Part shown: one piece after another, positions 39,920-48,925 of the stretch
Numbering within the stretch: the first letter of the stretch is position 1
Layout: every line of letters starts with the position of its first letter
Assembly (NCBI GenBank): GCA_016710335.1
Contig: JADJXQ010000005.1
Coordinates: 124,001 to 188,000, forward strand
Length of the DNA stretch: 64,000 nt
Source of the DNA: Rhodospirillales bacterium
Lineage (GTDB): Bacteria > Pseudomonadota > Alphaproteobacteria > Rhodospirillales > Defluviicoccaceae
Direction: 5' to 3'
The notes under the pieces: model-generated
The model's database searches: none
What the model was told of the DNA's origin: nothing
Seen by the model: the letters and a program-made list of their open reading frames with translations, nothing else
Translations under genes and position numbers: made by a program

Positions 39920-40855
39920 TCATGCCGCCTGCACGTCGACGTCCGCTTGCAGGTCGCGGATGGAGCGCATCACGCGCTTGCGAAGCTTGTTGAGGGCGCG
40001 CATCTCGATTTGCCGAACCCGCTCGCGGGAGATCCCGAGCGCTCCACCGACCTCCGCCAGTTTCTGCGGTTCCTCTATGAGGTGACGTTGCACGACGATG
40101 TGGCGCTCTCGCTCGTTCAGGCAAGCGAGTGCTTCGCGGACCAGCGACTTGCGCTTGTCCAGCTCGTCGGAGCGGATCATCGAGGCTTCCTGATCCAGCG
40201 CCGGATCGGCGAGAATGTTCTGCCACGACGGCCCGGGGCCATCGCCGGTCCGCAGCGGCGTATCGAGCGACAGTTCCTTGCGGCCGAACCACTGGTCGAT
40301 GCGGATCACATCGGCCTCGCTCACGCCAAGCTCATCCGCAATCGCCGTGATGCCCGACGGCGTGAGCTCGCACCCCTCGTGGGCGCCGTGCTTTCTCTTG
40401 AGCCGCTGCAGATTGAAGAACAGCCTTTTGTGGCTTTCGGTGGTCACGCCGCGCACCATGGAGGATGCGTTGATCACGAACTCGGTAATTCCGGCGCGGA
40501 TCCACCACGTGGCGTAGGTCGAGAGGCGAAAGCCGCGCGAGGGATCGAAACGGTTGATCGCCTGGATCAATCCGACATTGCCCTCCGACACCAGATCCGC
40601 GAGCGGCAGGCCCGAGCGCAGGTATTGGCGCGCGACGCGATGAACCAGCCCCTGAAAGCTCCTGACCAGCTGGTCGAGCGCCTTTTCGTCCTTCTGAGCA
40701 TGCCAGCGCGCGATGAGATGGGCTTCGGTCTGGGCATTCAGATGAGGAACACCGTCGCTGCGCAGCGCTTCCTCCGCCGCCTTCGCCCGTCGTGCCGGGC
40801 TGGTGGTGCGACGGGCGGCGATTGCAAAATTCGAGGAGCGCGCTGAGCTGTTCAT
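39920..40855 (-). CDS. rpoH: RNA polymerase sigma-32 family factor (RpoH type)
   Basis: A 311-residue sigma factor. Region 2 shows LVRSFQGLVHRVARQY, LPLADLVSEGNVGLIQAINRFDPSRGFRLSTYATWWIRAGITEFVI split into its sub-regions; region 4 shows LNERERHIVVQRHL and GISRERVRQIEMRALNKLRKR, the helix-turn-helix that reads the -35. The RFDPSRGFRLSTYATWWIRA and VRGVTTESHKRLFFNLQR stretches are characteristic of sigma-32. The N-terminus is not the usual alphaproteobacterial RpoH1 form, so it may be a second paralogue (RpoH2-like). It would direct heat or oxidative stress genes such as hsp20 and lon. Confidence 0.88.
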   Translation of the reverse strand: MNSSARSSNFAIAARRTTSPARRAKAAEEALRSDGVPHLNAQTEAHLIARWHAQKDEKALDQLVRSFQGLVHRVARQYLRSGLPLADLVSEGNVGLIQAINRFDPSRGFRLSTYATWWIRAGITEFVINASSMVRGVTTESHKRLFFNLQRLKRKHGAHEGCELTPSGITAIADELGVSEADVIRIDQWFGRKELSLDTPLRTGDGPGPSWQNILADPALDQEASMIRSDELDKRKSLVREALACLNERERHIVVQRHLIEEPQKLAEVGGALGISRERVRQIEMRALNKLRKRVMRSIRDLQADVDVQAA

Positions 40856-41158
40856 GCCATGACTCCAATGTGGTTCATAAAGATCGTCGTCGGCGACGGG
40901 GCCAGCGCTTGACCGGGCCGACCGTCCACCGGGAATATGAACATAATAGGAGCTTAGGCGGCGGACAGCAAGCCTAAAATCGCACATATAGGAAAATAAG
41001 CCTATAAGCCCAGGATGAGCGCCGCGCGGACGGCAGTTCAACCTTTTTTTAACAGTAGTTGCGGCATCTTCAGGCCGAAGCGGACGTGCATGGCTCCGCG
41101 GGCTCCGCGGCCACGCACGACCTCATCTTGACCTTGAAATCTTGAAGGCGGTGATACG
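40856..41158. other. Divergent intergenic region between rpoH and ldtR
   Basis: About 300 bases, AT-rich between 40930 and 41050. It holds an inverted repeat TTAGGC (40954-40959) / GCCTAA (40972-40977) and a related ATAAGCCTATAAGCCC stretch around 41000. These could be regulator sites for either gene, but no matching factor can be named. No promoter was strong enough to annotate. Confidence 0.4.
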
Positions 41159-41614
41159 GTGAAGCAGGAATACCTGGAGTTGACACGATCCATCGAGCGT
41201 CTGCACCGGCGCTTCCTCGATGTTCTCCGCTCGGAGCTCAATCGCCTGGGCAAACGCGATATCAACGGCGTTCAGAGCCTGCTCCTCGCCAACATCGGCG
41301 ACGAGGAGATCGCCATCCGCGACCTCGTCGAGCGGGGTTACTATCAGGGCTCGAACGTCTCCTACAACGTCAAGAAATTGGCGGAGATGGGGTACATCAC
41401 CCAGCGCCGCTCCGATCACGACCGGCGCTCCGTCACCATCGCGCTGACCGACAAGGCCAAGGACCTGGTCCAGAACATCCGTGAACTGGAAGAGCGGATC
41501 GCCGAAGGCCTGGAAGGCGAAAACCTGGGAAGCGACGACATCCTCTCCGTCTGCCGGACGTTGCGCGGGGTGGAACGCACCTGGGCCGACCACATCCGCT
41601 TCGGTCTGCGCTAA
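41159..41614 (+). CDS. ldtR: MarR-type regulator, LdtR family
   Basis: A 151-residue winged-helix regulator. The pattern RLHRRFLDVLRSELNRLG, INGVQSLLLANIGDEE, YYQGSNVSYNVKKLAEMGYI and RRSDHDRRSVTIALTDKA matches LdtR, an alphaproteobacterial MarR-like regulator of L,D-transpeptidase and envelope-stress genes in Rhizobiales. GSNVSYNVKKL is the recognition helix. The start is a GTG at 41159 with GAAGG about 11 bases upstream. No L,D-transpeptidase gene is beside it, so the target is inferred by family only. It is divergent from the sigma-32 gene. Confidence 0.82.
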   Translation: MKQEYLELTRSIERLHRRFLDVLRSELNRLGKRDINGVQSLLLANIGDEEIAIRDLVERGYYQGSNVSYNVKKLAEMGYITQRRSDHDRRSVTIALTDKAKDLVQNIRELEERIAEGLEGENLGSDDILSVCRTLRGVERTWADHIRFGLR

Positions 41615-41625
41615 AGCCCAAGCAT

Positions 41626-41651
41626 CTCACCCTGAGCTGTCGAAGGGTGAG
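41626..41651. repeat. Perfect short palindrome CTCACCCT / AGGGTGAG
   Basis: An eight-pair stem (41626-41633 with 41644-41651) around the loop GAGCTGTCGA lies between the convergent ldtR and gmhB genes, 11 bases after the ldtR stop. It is the best copy of the CACCCTGAGC family (others at 34412 and 36863). Its place suggests it may act as a bidirectional terminator or mRNA 3' end, though no T-run follows. Confidence 0.55.
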
Positions 41652-41683
41652 CCGCTCGTTCGCGCAGCGGACGCCTCAGGAGG

Positions 41684-42355
41684 TCAGCGGGGCGCACCGG
41701 TCAAAAGCGGGAGCGCGCACGCGTCCATGACGCCGGCGCCGAGCGCGACGTGGAAGCGCTCGTCGGCGGCCAGCGCCAATGCTGCCGTCTGCTCCTCCGC
41801 GTCATCGCCACGGCCGGCGCCGATCAGCAAGCCTCCCGCCAGCCCTGCGGCGCGTCCGGCCTGCAGGTCCCGCGCCCGGTCGCCGACGATCCACGATGCC
41901 CGCAGATCGAGCCCAAGGCGCCGCGCCGCTGTCAGCAGCATTCCGGGGTTGGGCTTCCGCGCCGGATGGTCGGGGTGCCCGTAGGGCGGCCGTGCCGCCG
42001 GATGAAACGGACAGACGAACACCGCATCCACCCGGGCGCCCATGGCGCCGAGGCGTCGCATGATTTCGTCCTGTACGGCGACGAAGTCGTCCCAGCCGAA
42101 CAGGCCGCGGCCGAGGCCGGATTGGTTGGTGACGATGACTGCGGGAACCCGTTGCTGGTTGGCGCGGACGATTGTCTCGGCCGCTCCGGCGATCAACCGG
42201 ATATCCGCTTCCCGATGCAGGTGCCCGACGTCCTCGACGATCACCCCGTCCCGGTCGAGAAACAAAGCCGGGCGTCGTTCCCCCGCCGTTAGCGGCACGA
42301 ACACCTGTGACCAGACGCCGTCCTCATTGGCGCCGCCGGAGCCGGGGTCAGACAT
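41684..42355 (-). CDS. gmhB: HAD-IIIA phosphatase, GmhB-like (heptose bisphosphate phosphatase)
   Basis: A 223-residue phosphatase. The HAD motif I is ALFLDRDGVIVEDVGHLHR near residue 32 (both Asp present), motif II is AVIVTNQSGLGRGLF, and motif III/IV are RKPNPGMLLTAA and WIVGDRARDLQAGRAAG. A Cys/His cluster (FVCPFHPAARPPYGHPDHPARKP) could be the zinc loop of GmhB, but with only one Cys visible the usual four-ligand site is incomplete. The likely role is removal of the 7-phosphate in ADP-heptose synthesis for LPS. Its ATG lies inside the end of the SMR gene (eight-base overlap), so the two are co-transcribed, though no functional link is obvious. Confidence 0.78.
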   Translation of the reverse strand: MSDPGSGGANEDGVWSQVFVPLTAGERRPALFLDRDGVIVEDVGHLHREADIRLIAGAAETIVRANQQRVPAVIVTNQSGLGRGLFGWDDFVAVQDEIMRRLGAMGARVDAVFVCPFHPAARPPYGHPDHPARKPNPGMLLTAARRLGLDLRASWIVGDRARDLQAGRAAGLAGGLLIGAGRGDDAEEQTAALALAADERFHVALGAGVMDACALPLLTGAPR

Positions 42356-42677
42356 GGGCGTACCGGTCGGCGATGTGCAATCCGATGATGCCGATGACGA
42401 TCACGGCAATGAACGCCAGCTTCGCAGGCGACACCGGCTCCCGGAACCAGGCCATGCCGATCAACGAAATGACGGCGATACCGACGCCGGACCAGACGGC
42501 GTAGGCGACGCTGATGGGGATGGACTTCACGGCAAAGGTCAGGAACACGAAGCTGACGGCGTAGGCCGGAAGGATCACCAGCGACGGCAGCACTTGGGCA
42601 AAGCCGTTCGACAGCTTCAAGGCCACGGTTCCGCAAATCTCGAACCCGATCGCCAGCGCCAGATACGCCCACGCCAT
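42348..42677 (-). CDS. Small multidrug resistance (SMR) transporter
   Basis: A 109-residue protein with four transmembrane helices. The essential Glu of TM1 is in LALAIGFEICGTVALKLS (about residue 13), followed by YAVSFVFLTFAVKSIPISVAYAVWSG and a last helix. This is the EmrE/SugE fold, a proton-coupled exporter of cationic or guanidinium compounds. The pattern in TM3 (PISVAYAVWSGVGIAVISLIG) is of the Qac/EmrE branch rather than Gdx. The ATG at 42677 has an AGGAGG site directly upstream. It overlaps gmhB at the 3' end. Confidence 0.9.
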   Translation of the reverse strand: MAWAYLALAIGFEICGTVALKLSNGFAQVLPSLVILPAYAVSFVFLTFAVKSIPISVAYAVWSGVGIAVISLIGMAWFREPVSPAKLAFIAVIVIGIIGLHIADRYAHV

Positions 42678-43020
42678 CGCCTGTCCTCCTCTGTCACCGA
42701 GCGCGATCGCCGGATGCGCCAACGGCTCCGCCTCGCGTTACATCCGTCAAACCCACACGACGGTCACGTCTAAATGAGTTTTCCGCGCACCTGTGCCCAT
42801 TTTCCGGCACCGTGCTGCGGAGAGCAGCGATCCGCGTCCGATTCTTGCTTTCACCGCTTGTCACACAAATGTAAAATAATTGTCATATGCCAATTGTCCG
42901 CGATGCCGAGCATCCGGGAAATGGTCGCTTATCAGATGTGCGGGCAATCACCGCGACGCATGTCACGGAGCAAATATCGCGGCGCAATGAACCACGGAAA
43001 CGACCAAAGGGCGGGTAGCG
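42678..43020. other. Divergent intergenic region, AT-rich, likely promoters
   Basis: About 340 bases. The stretch 42850-42900 is markedly AT-rich and carries three TTGTC words (42858, 42880, 42894) and an inverted AATTG/CAATT, which may be promoter and regulator sites for the membrane-protein gene at 43021. No coding frame or RNA gene was recognised. Confidence 0.4.
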
Positions 43021-44238
43021 ATGGACGGGAACGGGATCGGGCGGCTTCGGGGGATTTGGTTTTGGGGCGCTGTGGCGGTGTCTTTGGGCCTCGTCGCCGC
43101 TACTATGGCAACCATATTATACCAGCCCGGCGGTGCCATCGGGTTCCTGCTTGACAGGTTTAATCTTGCTCACGAAAACAACTTAGGGGCGTGGTGGTCC
43201 GGTATGTTGCTGGCGCTCGCCGGGATCCACGCGTTGGACGGATACGCTGCGCACCGGCATCAGGACGCTCGAGTGGCGCGCGGATGGTTGGTGCTGGCGC
43301 TCGTGCTGTTCATCCTGTCCATGGACGAGGTCGCGTCGGTGCATGAGCGTGTCAGCTTCATCGGCAAGGCGATCGGCGTCAATCCGGCGGTGACCATCGC
43401 GCCGTTCGGTTTTGTGTTGATGGTGATGGCTGGGTACGCCCTGTTGCTGCTGTGGTCGGACGCGCGCCATCGCGGCCATGTGGTCCGCATCGTCATCGCC
43501 TTTCTGATCCTGGGATCCGTCGCCGGGCAAGAGTTTCTGGAGCTCACGCTGACCTGGGGCGGCAAGGCCGTTCAGGCCATGCGAACGGGTTTCGAGGAAG
43601 CCACGGAGTTGCTGGGGATACTCATCCTGCTGCACGCGACCATGGGCCACACTGCCGGATTGGCGAAGACTCCGGCGGCAGGACCACGCCCGGCGTTCGA
43701 CGCCCTGCTGCAATACAAGACGCCGCTGGCGACCGCGGCGCTGATCATGGCGCCGGCCTTCGCGCTGGTCTCCGCCGAACTCAACGACTTCCGTGGACGC
43801 CCGGCGCCGTGGCTCGCGGCGGTCGCCTTTCTGGCCGCAGCGTTGATCGTTCTGCGGCCGCTGTTCACCGGCGACGGACGCGTGCGCTGGACCGCTTGGA
43901 TGCTTGCCGGGTTGTGTTGCCTGGCGTCGGCCGCGGTGGTTACCTTCGGAGATCTCGGCGCGCATTGGAGGAGCATGCCCCTCGCGCTCAGCGTCAGCGC
44001 GATCTCGGCCGGCATCGGCGCCGTGTGGCTCGTCGGCGCCGGCGGCGGCACTCGGATCCTGTCGGCGTGCGTTGTTCTCGGCGTCATCGCCGTCGCGTCC
44101 GCAGTGACGCCGAACCACCCGGCGGTGTTGCACCTGCTCGCGCAGTCAGCCGGGATCGTGGTGCTGCTCGTCCACGCGCGCGCCGCCACGGAACCGCAGG
44201 ACCGGTCCATGATGATGAGGAGTGCGGCACACATCTGA
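43021..44238 (+). CDS. Multi-span membrane protein of unknown function
   Basis: A 405-residue protein with about ten to eleven predicted transmembrane helices. Between them are FNLAHENNLGAWWSGMLLAL after helix 1 and FILSMDEVASVHERVSF after helix 3; these acidic motifs recur in a group of uncharacterised bacterial membrane proteins. The C-terminus is short and cytoplasmic. No transporter signature or enzyme motif is recognised. It stands alone, converging on lon with 40 bases between stops, and its promoter probably lies in the AT-rich region upstream. Confidence 0.78.
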   Translation: MDGNGIGRLRGIWFWGAVAVSLGLVAATMATILYQPGGAIGFLLDRFNLAHENNLGAWWSGMLLALAGIHALDGYAAHRHQDARVARGWLVLALVLFILSMDEVASVHERVSFIGKAIGVNPAVTIAPFGFVLMVMAGYALLLLWSDARHRGHVVRIVIAFLILGSVAGQEFLELTLTWGGKAVQAMRTGFEEATELLGILILLHATMGHTAGLAKTPAAGPRPAFDALLQYKTPLATAALIMAPAFALVSAELNDFRGRPAPWLAAVAFLAAALIVLRPLFTGDGRVRWTAWMLAGLCCLASAAVVTFGDLGAHWRSMPLALSVSAISAGIGAVWLVGAGGGTRILSACVVLGVIAVASAVTPNHPAVLHLLAQSAGIVVLLVHARAATEPQDRSMMMRSAAHI

Positions 44239-44278
44239 CGGCTCTTCAAATCGCGACTCACGCCGTGTGCTGCCTCGC

Positions 44279-46723
44279 CTACGCCGTCGCGACCTCGCCA
44301 TGCAGCGCTGCTCGCGTCGCATCGTCGACGGTCTCCAGCCACACGAACCGCACCTGGTCTCGGGCGCTGGCCGGCACGTCCTCCAGATCCTTGCGGTTGC
44401 GCGCCGGCAGCATCACGGTGCGGATGCCGGCGCGGGCGGCGGCCACCACCTTCTCCTTGACGCCGCCGATCGGCAGAACCAGGCCGCGGAGGCTGATCTC
44501 GCCGGTCATCGCCAGATCCTCGCGCACCGGCAGGTCCGACAACAACGACACCAGCGCCGTGAACATGGCGACGCCGGCGCTGGGCCCATCCTTCGGGATG
44601 GCGCCGGCGGGAACATGGATGTGGATGTCGAGCTTGTCGAACGCCACGTCCTTCAGGCCGAGCCGCTCGGCCCGCGCCTTGACCAGGCTGAGAGCGGCCT
44701 GAGCGCTCTCCTTCATCACGTCGCCCAACTGCCCGGTCAGGATCAGCTTGCCGCTGCCCGGCACCCGCGCCGCTTCGACGAACAGGATGTCGCCGCCGCT
44801 GGGCGTCCATGCGAGACCGGTCGCGACGCCGGCGACGCTGGTGCGCATCGCCACCTCGTTCTCGAACTTGAGCGCGCCGAGAATGGCGTGCAGATCGCTG
44901 GCGTCGATGCGGACATGCTCCGCCGCGCCCTCCGCCACCTGCATCGCGACACGACGGAATACAGCGCCGATCTGTCGCTCCAGGTTGCGGCAGCCGGCTT
45001 CGCGGGTGTAGCCGCGGATGATGGCGCGTAGCGCCGCCTCGGTGATCTCGCACTGCTCGTCCGAGAGGCCGTTGGCCTCGAGCTGGCGGCGCACCAGGTA
45101 GCGCGTCGCGATCTCCAGCTTCTCGTCTTCGGTGTAGCCGGCCAGATCGATCACCTCCATGCGGTCGCGGAGCGGCCCCGGGATGCCGTCGAGCACATTT
45201 GCGGTGCCGATGAAGAAGACGCGGCTGAGATCGAAGGGCACGCCGAGGTAGTTGTCGCGGAAGGTGCTGTTCTGCTCCGGATCCAGCACTTCCAGGAGCG
45301 CCGAGGAGGGGTCGCCATGGAAGCCGCTGGTGCCGAGCTTGTCCATCTCGTCCAGCATGAAGACACAGTCCCGCGAGCCCGCTTTGCGGATCGACTGAAT
45401 GATGGTGCCGGGAAGCGCGCCGATGTAGGTGCGGCGGTGGCCGCGGATCTCCGCCTCGTCATGCACCCCGCCGAGACTGGCCCGCACGAACTGGCGGTCC
45501 ATGGCGCGGGCGATGCTCTGGCCGAGCGAGGTCTTGCCCACGCCGGGCGGGCCGACGAAGCAGAGGATCGGGCTCTTGCCCTCCGGCGCCAGCTTGCGCA
45601 CCGCCAAGAACTCCAGAATGCGCCGCTTGACCTTCTCGAGACCGTAGTGGTCCGCGTCCAGGATCTCGCGCGCCCGGGCGATGTCGATGGCCGCCGCGTC
45701 GGCCACCGCCCACGGCAGCTCGATCAGCGTGTCGAGGTAGGTGCGGACCATGGAGTACTCGGCCGCCGCCTCCGGCATCCGCTCAAGCCGCTTCAGCTCT
45801 TTCAGCGCCTGCTTCTCCGCCTCCTCCGGCATGTCCGCCTTGGAGATGGCGTCGGTCAGCTCGGCGATCTCCCGCGCCTTGTCGTCCTCCTCGCCGAGTT
45901 CCTTCCGGATCTGGCGCATCTGCTCGCGGAGGATGAACTCGCGCTGGCGCTCGTCCATGGACTCTTTGGTCTGCTCGCCGATCTCCCGCGAGATGCGCAA
46001 AACGGCGATGCGATGGTTGAGGAGGGTCAGCACCCGATCGAGGCGCGCATCCACGTCCTCGATCTCCAGCACCTCTTGCTTCTCCTGAATCTTCAGATCC
46101 ATCAGGGCGGCGACGGCATCGGCAAGGACGGAGCCGGAGGTGATGCTCTGGATCGCGGCGACGATCTCCTGCGGGATCTGAGGCAGAAGGTGGAAGGCGG
46201 CAGTGGCGCGCTCGCGAAGCAGCTGCGCCTTGGCTTCCGTTTCGGCGGACTCCGGCGCGTCGGCGGCCGCAATGCGGTCCACCCGCGCAGCCATGAACGG
46301 ATAGCCGGAAACAAAATCGATGATACGGAAACGCTCGATTCCTTGGCAAACGATATGGTGCGAGCCGTCGGGCGCGGTCACGTAGCGCACGACGTTGGCC
46401 AAGGTGCCGACCTTGTACATATCGTCGGGTCCGGGCGCGTCGATCGCGGCATCGCGCTGCAATACGATGCCGAGCGGCCGCTCCCGCTTCGCCGCCTCCT
46501 GTGCGGCCGTCACCGATCCATCCCGCCCCACAGCGAGCGGCACCACCATGGTCGGGAACAGCACCATGTTGCGCACCGGCAGAATGATCATGACGTCGTC
46601 CGGCAGCGTCTGGTCCGGCTGCGACTCGCGGGCCCTCTCGGGCAACGCGCCGGCCGCCTCGGCGTCCACGCCGATCTCGGCGCGCAAGGCTTCGGTTGCG
46701 TCTCTGTCGCCCATCGCCATCAT
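44279..46723 (-). CDS. lon: Endopeptidase La (Lon), ATP-dependent protease
   Basis: An 814-residue Lon. The N-terminal substrate-binding domain begins with MIILPVRNMVLFPTMVVPLAV. The AAA+ module has Walker A in LCFVGPPGVGKTSLGQSIARA near residue 370 and Walker B in CVFMLDEMDKLGTS. The protease domain ends with the Ser-Lys dyad: Ser in IPKDGPSAGVAMFTAL near 690 and Lys in LPIGGVKEKVVAAARAG near 735. An AAAGGA site lies before the ATG at 46723; in-frame Met codons at 46720 and 46714 are alternatives. It is downstream of hsp20 on the same strand, with a dispersed repeat in the 124-base gap. Confidence 0.95.
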   Translation of the reverse strand: MMAMGDRDATEALRAEIGVDAEAAGALPERARESQPDQTLPDDVMIILPVRNMVLFPTMVVPLAVGRDGSVTAAQEAAKRERPLGIVLQRDAAIDAPGPDDMYKVGTLANVVRYVTAPDGSHHIVCQGIERFRIIDFVSGYPFMAARVDRIAAADAPESAETEAKAQLLRERATAAFHLLPQIPQEIVAAIQSITSGSVLADAVAALMDLKIQEKQEVLEIEDVDARLDRVLTLLNHRIAVLRISREIGEQTKESMDERQREFILREQMRQIRKELGEEDDKAREIAELTDAISKADMPEEAEKQALKELKRLERMPEAAAEYSMVRTYLDTLIELPWAVADAAAIDIARAREILDADHYGLEKVKRRILEFLAVRKLAPEGKSPILCFVGPPGVGKTSLGQSIARAMDRQFVRASLGGVHDEAEIRGHRRTYIGALPGTIIQSIRKAGSRDCVFMLDEMDKLGTSGFHGDPSSALLEVLDPEQNSTFRDNYLGVPFDLSRVFFIGTANVLDGIPGPLRDRMEVIDLAGYTEDEKLEIATRYLVRRQLEANGLSDEQCEITEAALRAIIRGYTREAGCRNLERQIGAVFRRVAMQVAEGAAEHVRIDASDLHAILGALKFENEVAMRTSVAGVATGLAWTPSGGDILFVEAARVPGSGKLILTGQLGDVMKESAQAALSLVKARAERLGLKDVAFDKLDIHIHVPAGAIPKDGPSAGVAMFTALVSLLSDLPVREDLAMTGEISLRGLVLPIGGVKEKVVAAARAGIRTVMLPARNRKDLEDVPASARDQVRFVWLETVDDATRAALHGEVATA

Positions 46724-46751
46724 TCGATCATCGGTCCTTTGCCTGGTGCGG

Positions 46752-46850
46752 CAGTGCATTCAAACAAGGCACGATTGCCGCACGTAACCTCTTGAGTCTC
46801 GTGCACACCATGGCCCATCAGACTGAAACTACCTATGCGTCTGTGCACTA
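46752..46850 (-). repeat. Dispersed ~100-nt structured element, copy 3
   Basis: Read on the minus strand it begins TAGTGCAC, and the TAG (46850-46848) is the stop codon of hsp20. The ends pair as AGTGCA with TGCACT (46844-46849 and 46753-46758). The internal stem is GCACG with CGTGC (46780-46784 with 46800-46804). The conserved blocks CACGAGACTCAAGAG and GTTACGTGCGGCAAT are as in copies 1 and 2. It lies in the hsp20-lon gap and so would be part of any joint transcript. Confidence 0.7.
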
Positions 46851-47255
46851 GGCCAGCTTCCCCAACGTGAGAAGGAGGCAGCCGTTGATCAACTCCCGTC
46901 GTCTCAGCTCCAGCCGACCCCACATCAATTCGATGCGCCGCTCGAACCGGCCATGGGGGATCTCGAGGCGATGGATGGCGCTGGTCCGATAAGCCGCCGG
47001 CACCGGTCGCACCCCGGTGACGATCAGCCACGCGCCGTCGATCACCACCTGCACGCGCCCGGGCTCCACCCCCGGCAACGCCACAAGGATGGCGATCTCG
47101 TCGTGTGCCTCCACCACGTCCACCGGCGGCTCCCACGTGGGACCTGCGGCGCCGCCGACACCCAATTGGAAAAACTGCCGCTGCAGCCGCTCGGCACGCC
47201 CTAACATCTCGCAGGCTTCCGCCCACATCCAGTCTTCGGTCTTCCTCGGCGGCAT
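46848..47255 (-). CDS. Hsp20 / alpha-crystallin family small heat-shock protein
   Basis: A 135-residue protein. The alpha-crystallin domain runs from WEPPVDVVEAHDEIAILVALPGVEPGRVQV through AWLIVTGVRPVP to IPHGRFERRIELMWGRLE, broken here into parts; the final GRLELRRRELINGCLLLTLGK replaces the normal A-x-x-x-N-G-V-L motif with INGCLLLTL. The N-terminal extension is short. The start at 47255 was chosen as the first Met before the domain. Hsp20 holds unfolded proteins, and the next gene downstream is the Lon protease, a sensible stress pair. Its stop codon is the first triplet of repeat copy 3. Confidence 0.88.
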   Translation of the reverse strand: MPPRKTEDWMWAEACEMLGRAERLQRQFFQLGVGGAAGPTWEPPVDVVEAHDEIAILVALPGVEPGRVQVVIDGAWLIVTGVRPVPAAYRTSAIHRLEIPHGRFERRIELMWGRLELRRRELINGCLLLTLGKLA

Positions 47256-47403
47256 GACGGCCCGGCCTTTTTTTAGGAATGTGTGTTTGCGATAGATGTG
47301 GACGCTGACCGGTTGGACGCAATAGCTAGTGGACGCGCCGCGGCCGCGATTGATCAAGACCTTCCGCCGCCCCGCCGCCTTCCGCTGGAGAGAGTCCGCT
47401 GCC

Positions 47404-48852
47404 ATGGACCTGCGCCCGATCCTCGCCGTCGTCGGACTGTTTCTGACGGTCTTCGGCCTCGGCATGTTGGCGCCTGCGGTCGTCGACTACGCCACCCACG
47501 ACTTCGACTGGCAGGTTTTCGCGGTGGCCGCCGCAGTGACCGTGTTCATTGGCGTCGGCCTGGTGTTCGCTTACCGGCCGAAGCGCAACACGAGGCTCAC
47601 GCTGCGGCAGACGTTCGTGCTCACCTCTCTCAGCTGGGTCACGATCGCCACCTTCGGTGCTCTGCCATTCGCGTTCTCCAACCTCCCCATGTCCTTCACC
47701 GACGCCTTCTTCGAATCCATGTCCGGGCTGACGACGACCGGTTCGACCGTGCTCTCCGGCCTCGACACGACGCCGGTGGGCATCCTGTTGTGGCGCGCCA
47801 TGCTGCAATGGGCCGGCGGCATCGGGATAGTGGTCACGGCGGTCGCCGTGCTGCCCTACCTCCGCGTCGGCGGCATGCAGCTGTTCCGGACCGAATCTTC
47901 CGACCGTTCGGAGAAGGTGGTGCCGAAGCTGTCGCAGATGACCGGCGAGATCCTCGCCGTCTATGTGACGCTAACCGGCCTCTGCGCAGGATTGCTGTGG
48001 CTTGCCGGCATGACCCCGTTCGAGGCCACGGCGCATGCCATGACGACCGTTTCGACCGGCGGATATTCAACGGCCGACGCCTCGGTCGGGTATTTCAACA
48101 GCGCTCTCGTCGAAGCCGTCATCATCGTGTTCATGCTGGCGGGCGGCGTGACCTTCACCTTGTATCTGCAGAGCCTGCACGACAACCCCTCGGTGCTGTG
48201 GCGGAACAGCCAGGTGCGCTGGTTCCTCGGCCTGGTTGCCATCGCAGCCGGCGTCATCGCCGGCTGGCAGTTCCTGATTAACGATGTTGCCCTGGCGACC
48301 GCGATCCGCTCGTCGCTGTTCAATGTCGTCTCGATCGTCACCACCACCGGCTTCGCCTCCGCCGACTACAGCCAGTGGGGCACATTCCCGGTGGTGCTGC
48401 TCCATTTCCTGACGTTCGTCGGAAGCTGCACCGGGTCGACCAGCGGCGGCCTGAAGATCTTTCGTTTCCAGGTGTTGAGCGCTCTCACCGTCGCGCTCAT
48501 CCGGCGCACCCTGCATCCCCACGGCATGTTCCAACCCACCTACGAAGGGCGCGTCATCTCGGAAGCGGTGGGTCTTTCGGTGATGGGCTTCTTTTTCCTG
48601 TTCGGTACCAGTTTTGCGGTGCTCGCGCTGTTGCTGTCGCTCTGCGGCCTGGATCTGGTCACCAGCGTCTCGGGCGCCGCGACCGCCATCGCCAACGTCG
48701 GGCCGGGATTGGGAGATGTGATCGGCCCTGCCGGCAACTTCGCAAGCCTCCCCGACCCGGCAAAACTGCTCCTCGCGGCCGGCATGCTGCTCGGGCGGCT
48801 TGAGCTTCTGACGGTGCTCATCCTGTTCAGCCCCGACTTTTGGCGGGCGTAA
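47404..48852 (+). CDS. trkH: TrkH-family potassium uptake protein
   Basis: A 482-residue membrane protein of the Trk/Ktr/HKT superfamily. Four selectivity-filter loops are recognisable: SGLTTTGSTVL, TVSTGGYST, VTTTGFASAD and NVGPGLGDVIG, each with the conserved Gly. WRAMLQWAGGIGIVV and LLGRLELLTVLILFSPDFW are typical. With a TrkA gating subunit it takes up K+; no trkA is in the window. The ATG at 47404 was chosen over an earlier Met because the hydrophobic segment starts there. It is divergent from hsp20. Confidence 0.92.
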   Translation: MDLRPILAVVGLFLTVFGLGMLAPAVVDYATHDFDWQVFAVAAAVTVFIGVGLVFAYRPKRNTRLTLRQTFVLTSLSWVTIATFGALPFAFSNLPMSFTDAFFESMSGLTTTGSTVLSGLDTTPVGILLWRAMLQWAGGIGIVVTAVAVLPYLRVGGMQLFRTESSDRSEKVVPKLSQMTGEILAVYVTLTGLCAGLLWLAGMTPFEATAHAMTTVSTGGYSTADASVGYFNSALVEAVIIVFMLAGGVTFTLYLQSLHDNPSVLWRNSQVRWFLGLVAIAAGVIAGWQFLINDVALATAIRSSLFNVVSIVTTTGFASADYSQWGTFPVVLLHFLTFVGSCTGSTSGGLKIFRFQVLSALTVALIRRTLHPHGMFQPTYEGRVISEAVGLSVMGFFFLFGTSFAVLALLLSLCGLDLVTSVSGAATAIANVGPGLGDVIGPAGNFASLPDPAKLLLAAGMLLGRLELLTVLILFSPDFWRA

Positions 48853-48925
48853 CACGGCTGCGGCCTTGAAGTCGGGGTGGGGCGTCCTTACCCTGCCAGG
48901 ATCGCGGCTCGCGAAGGACCGGATC

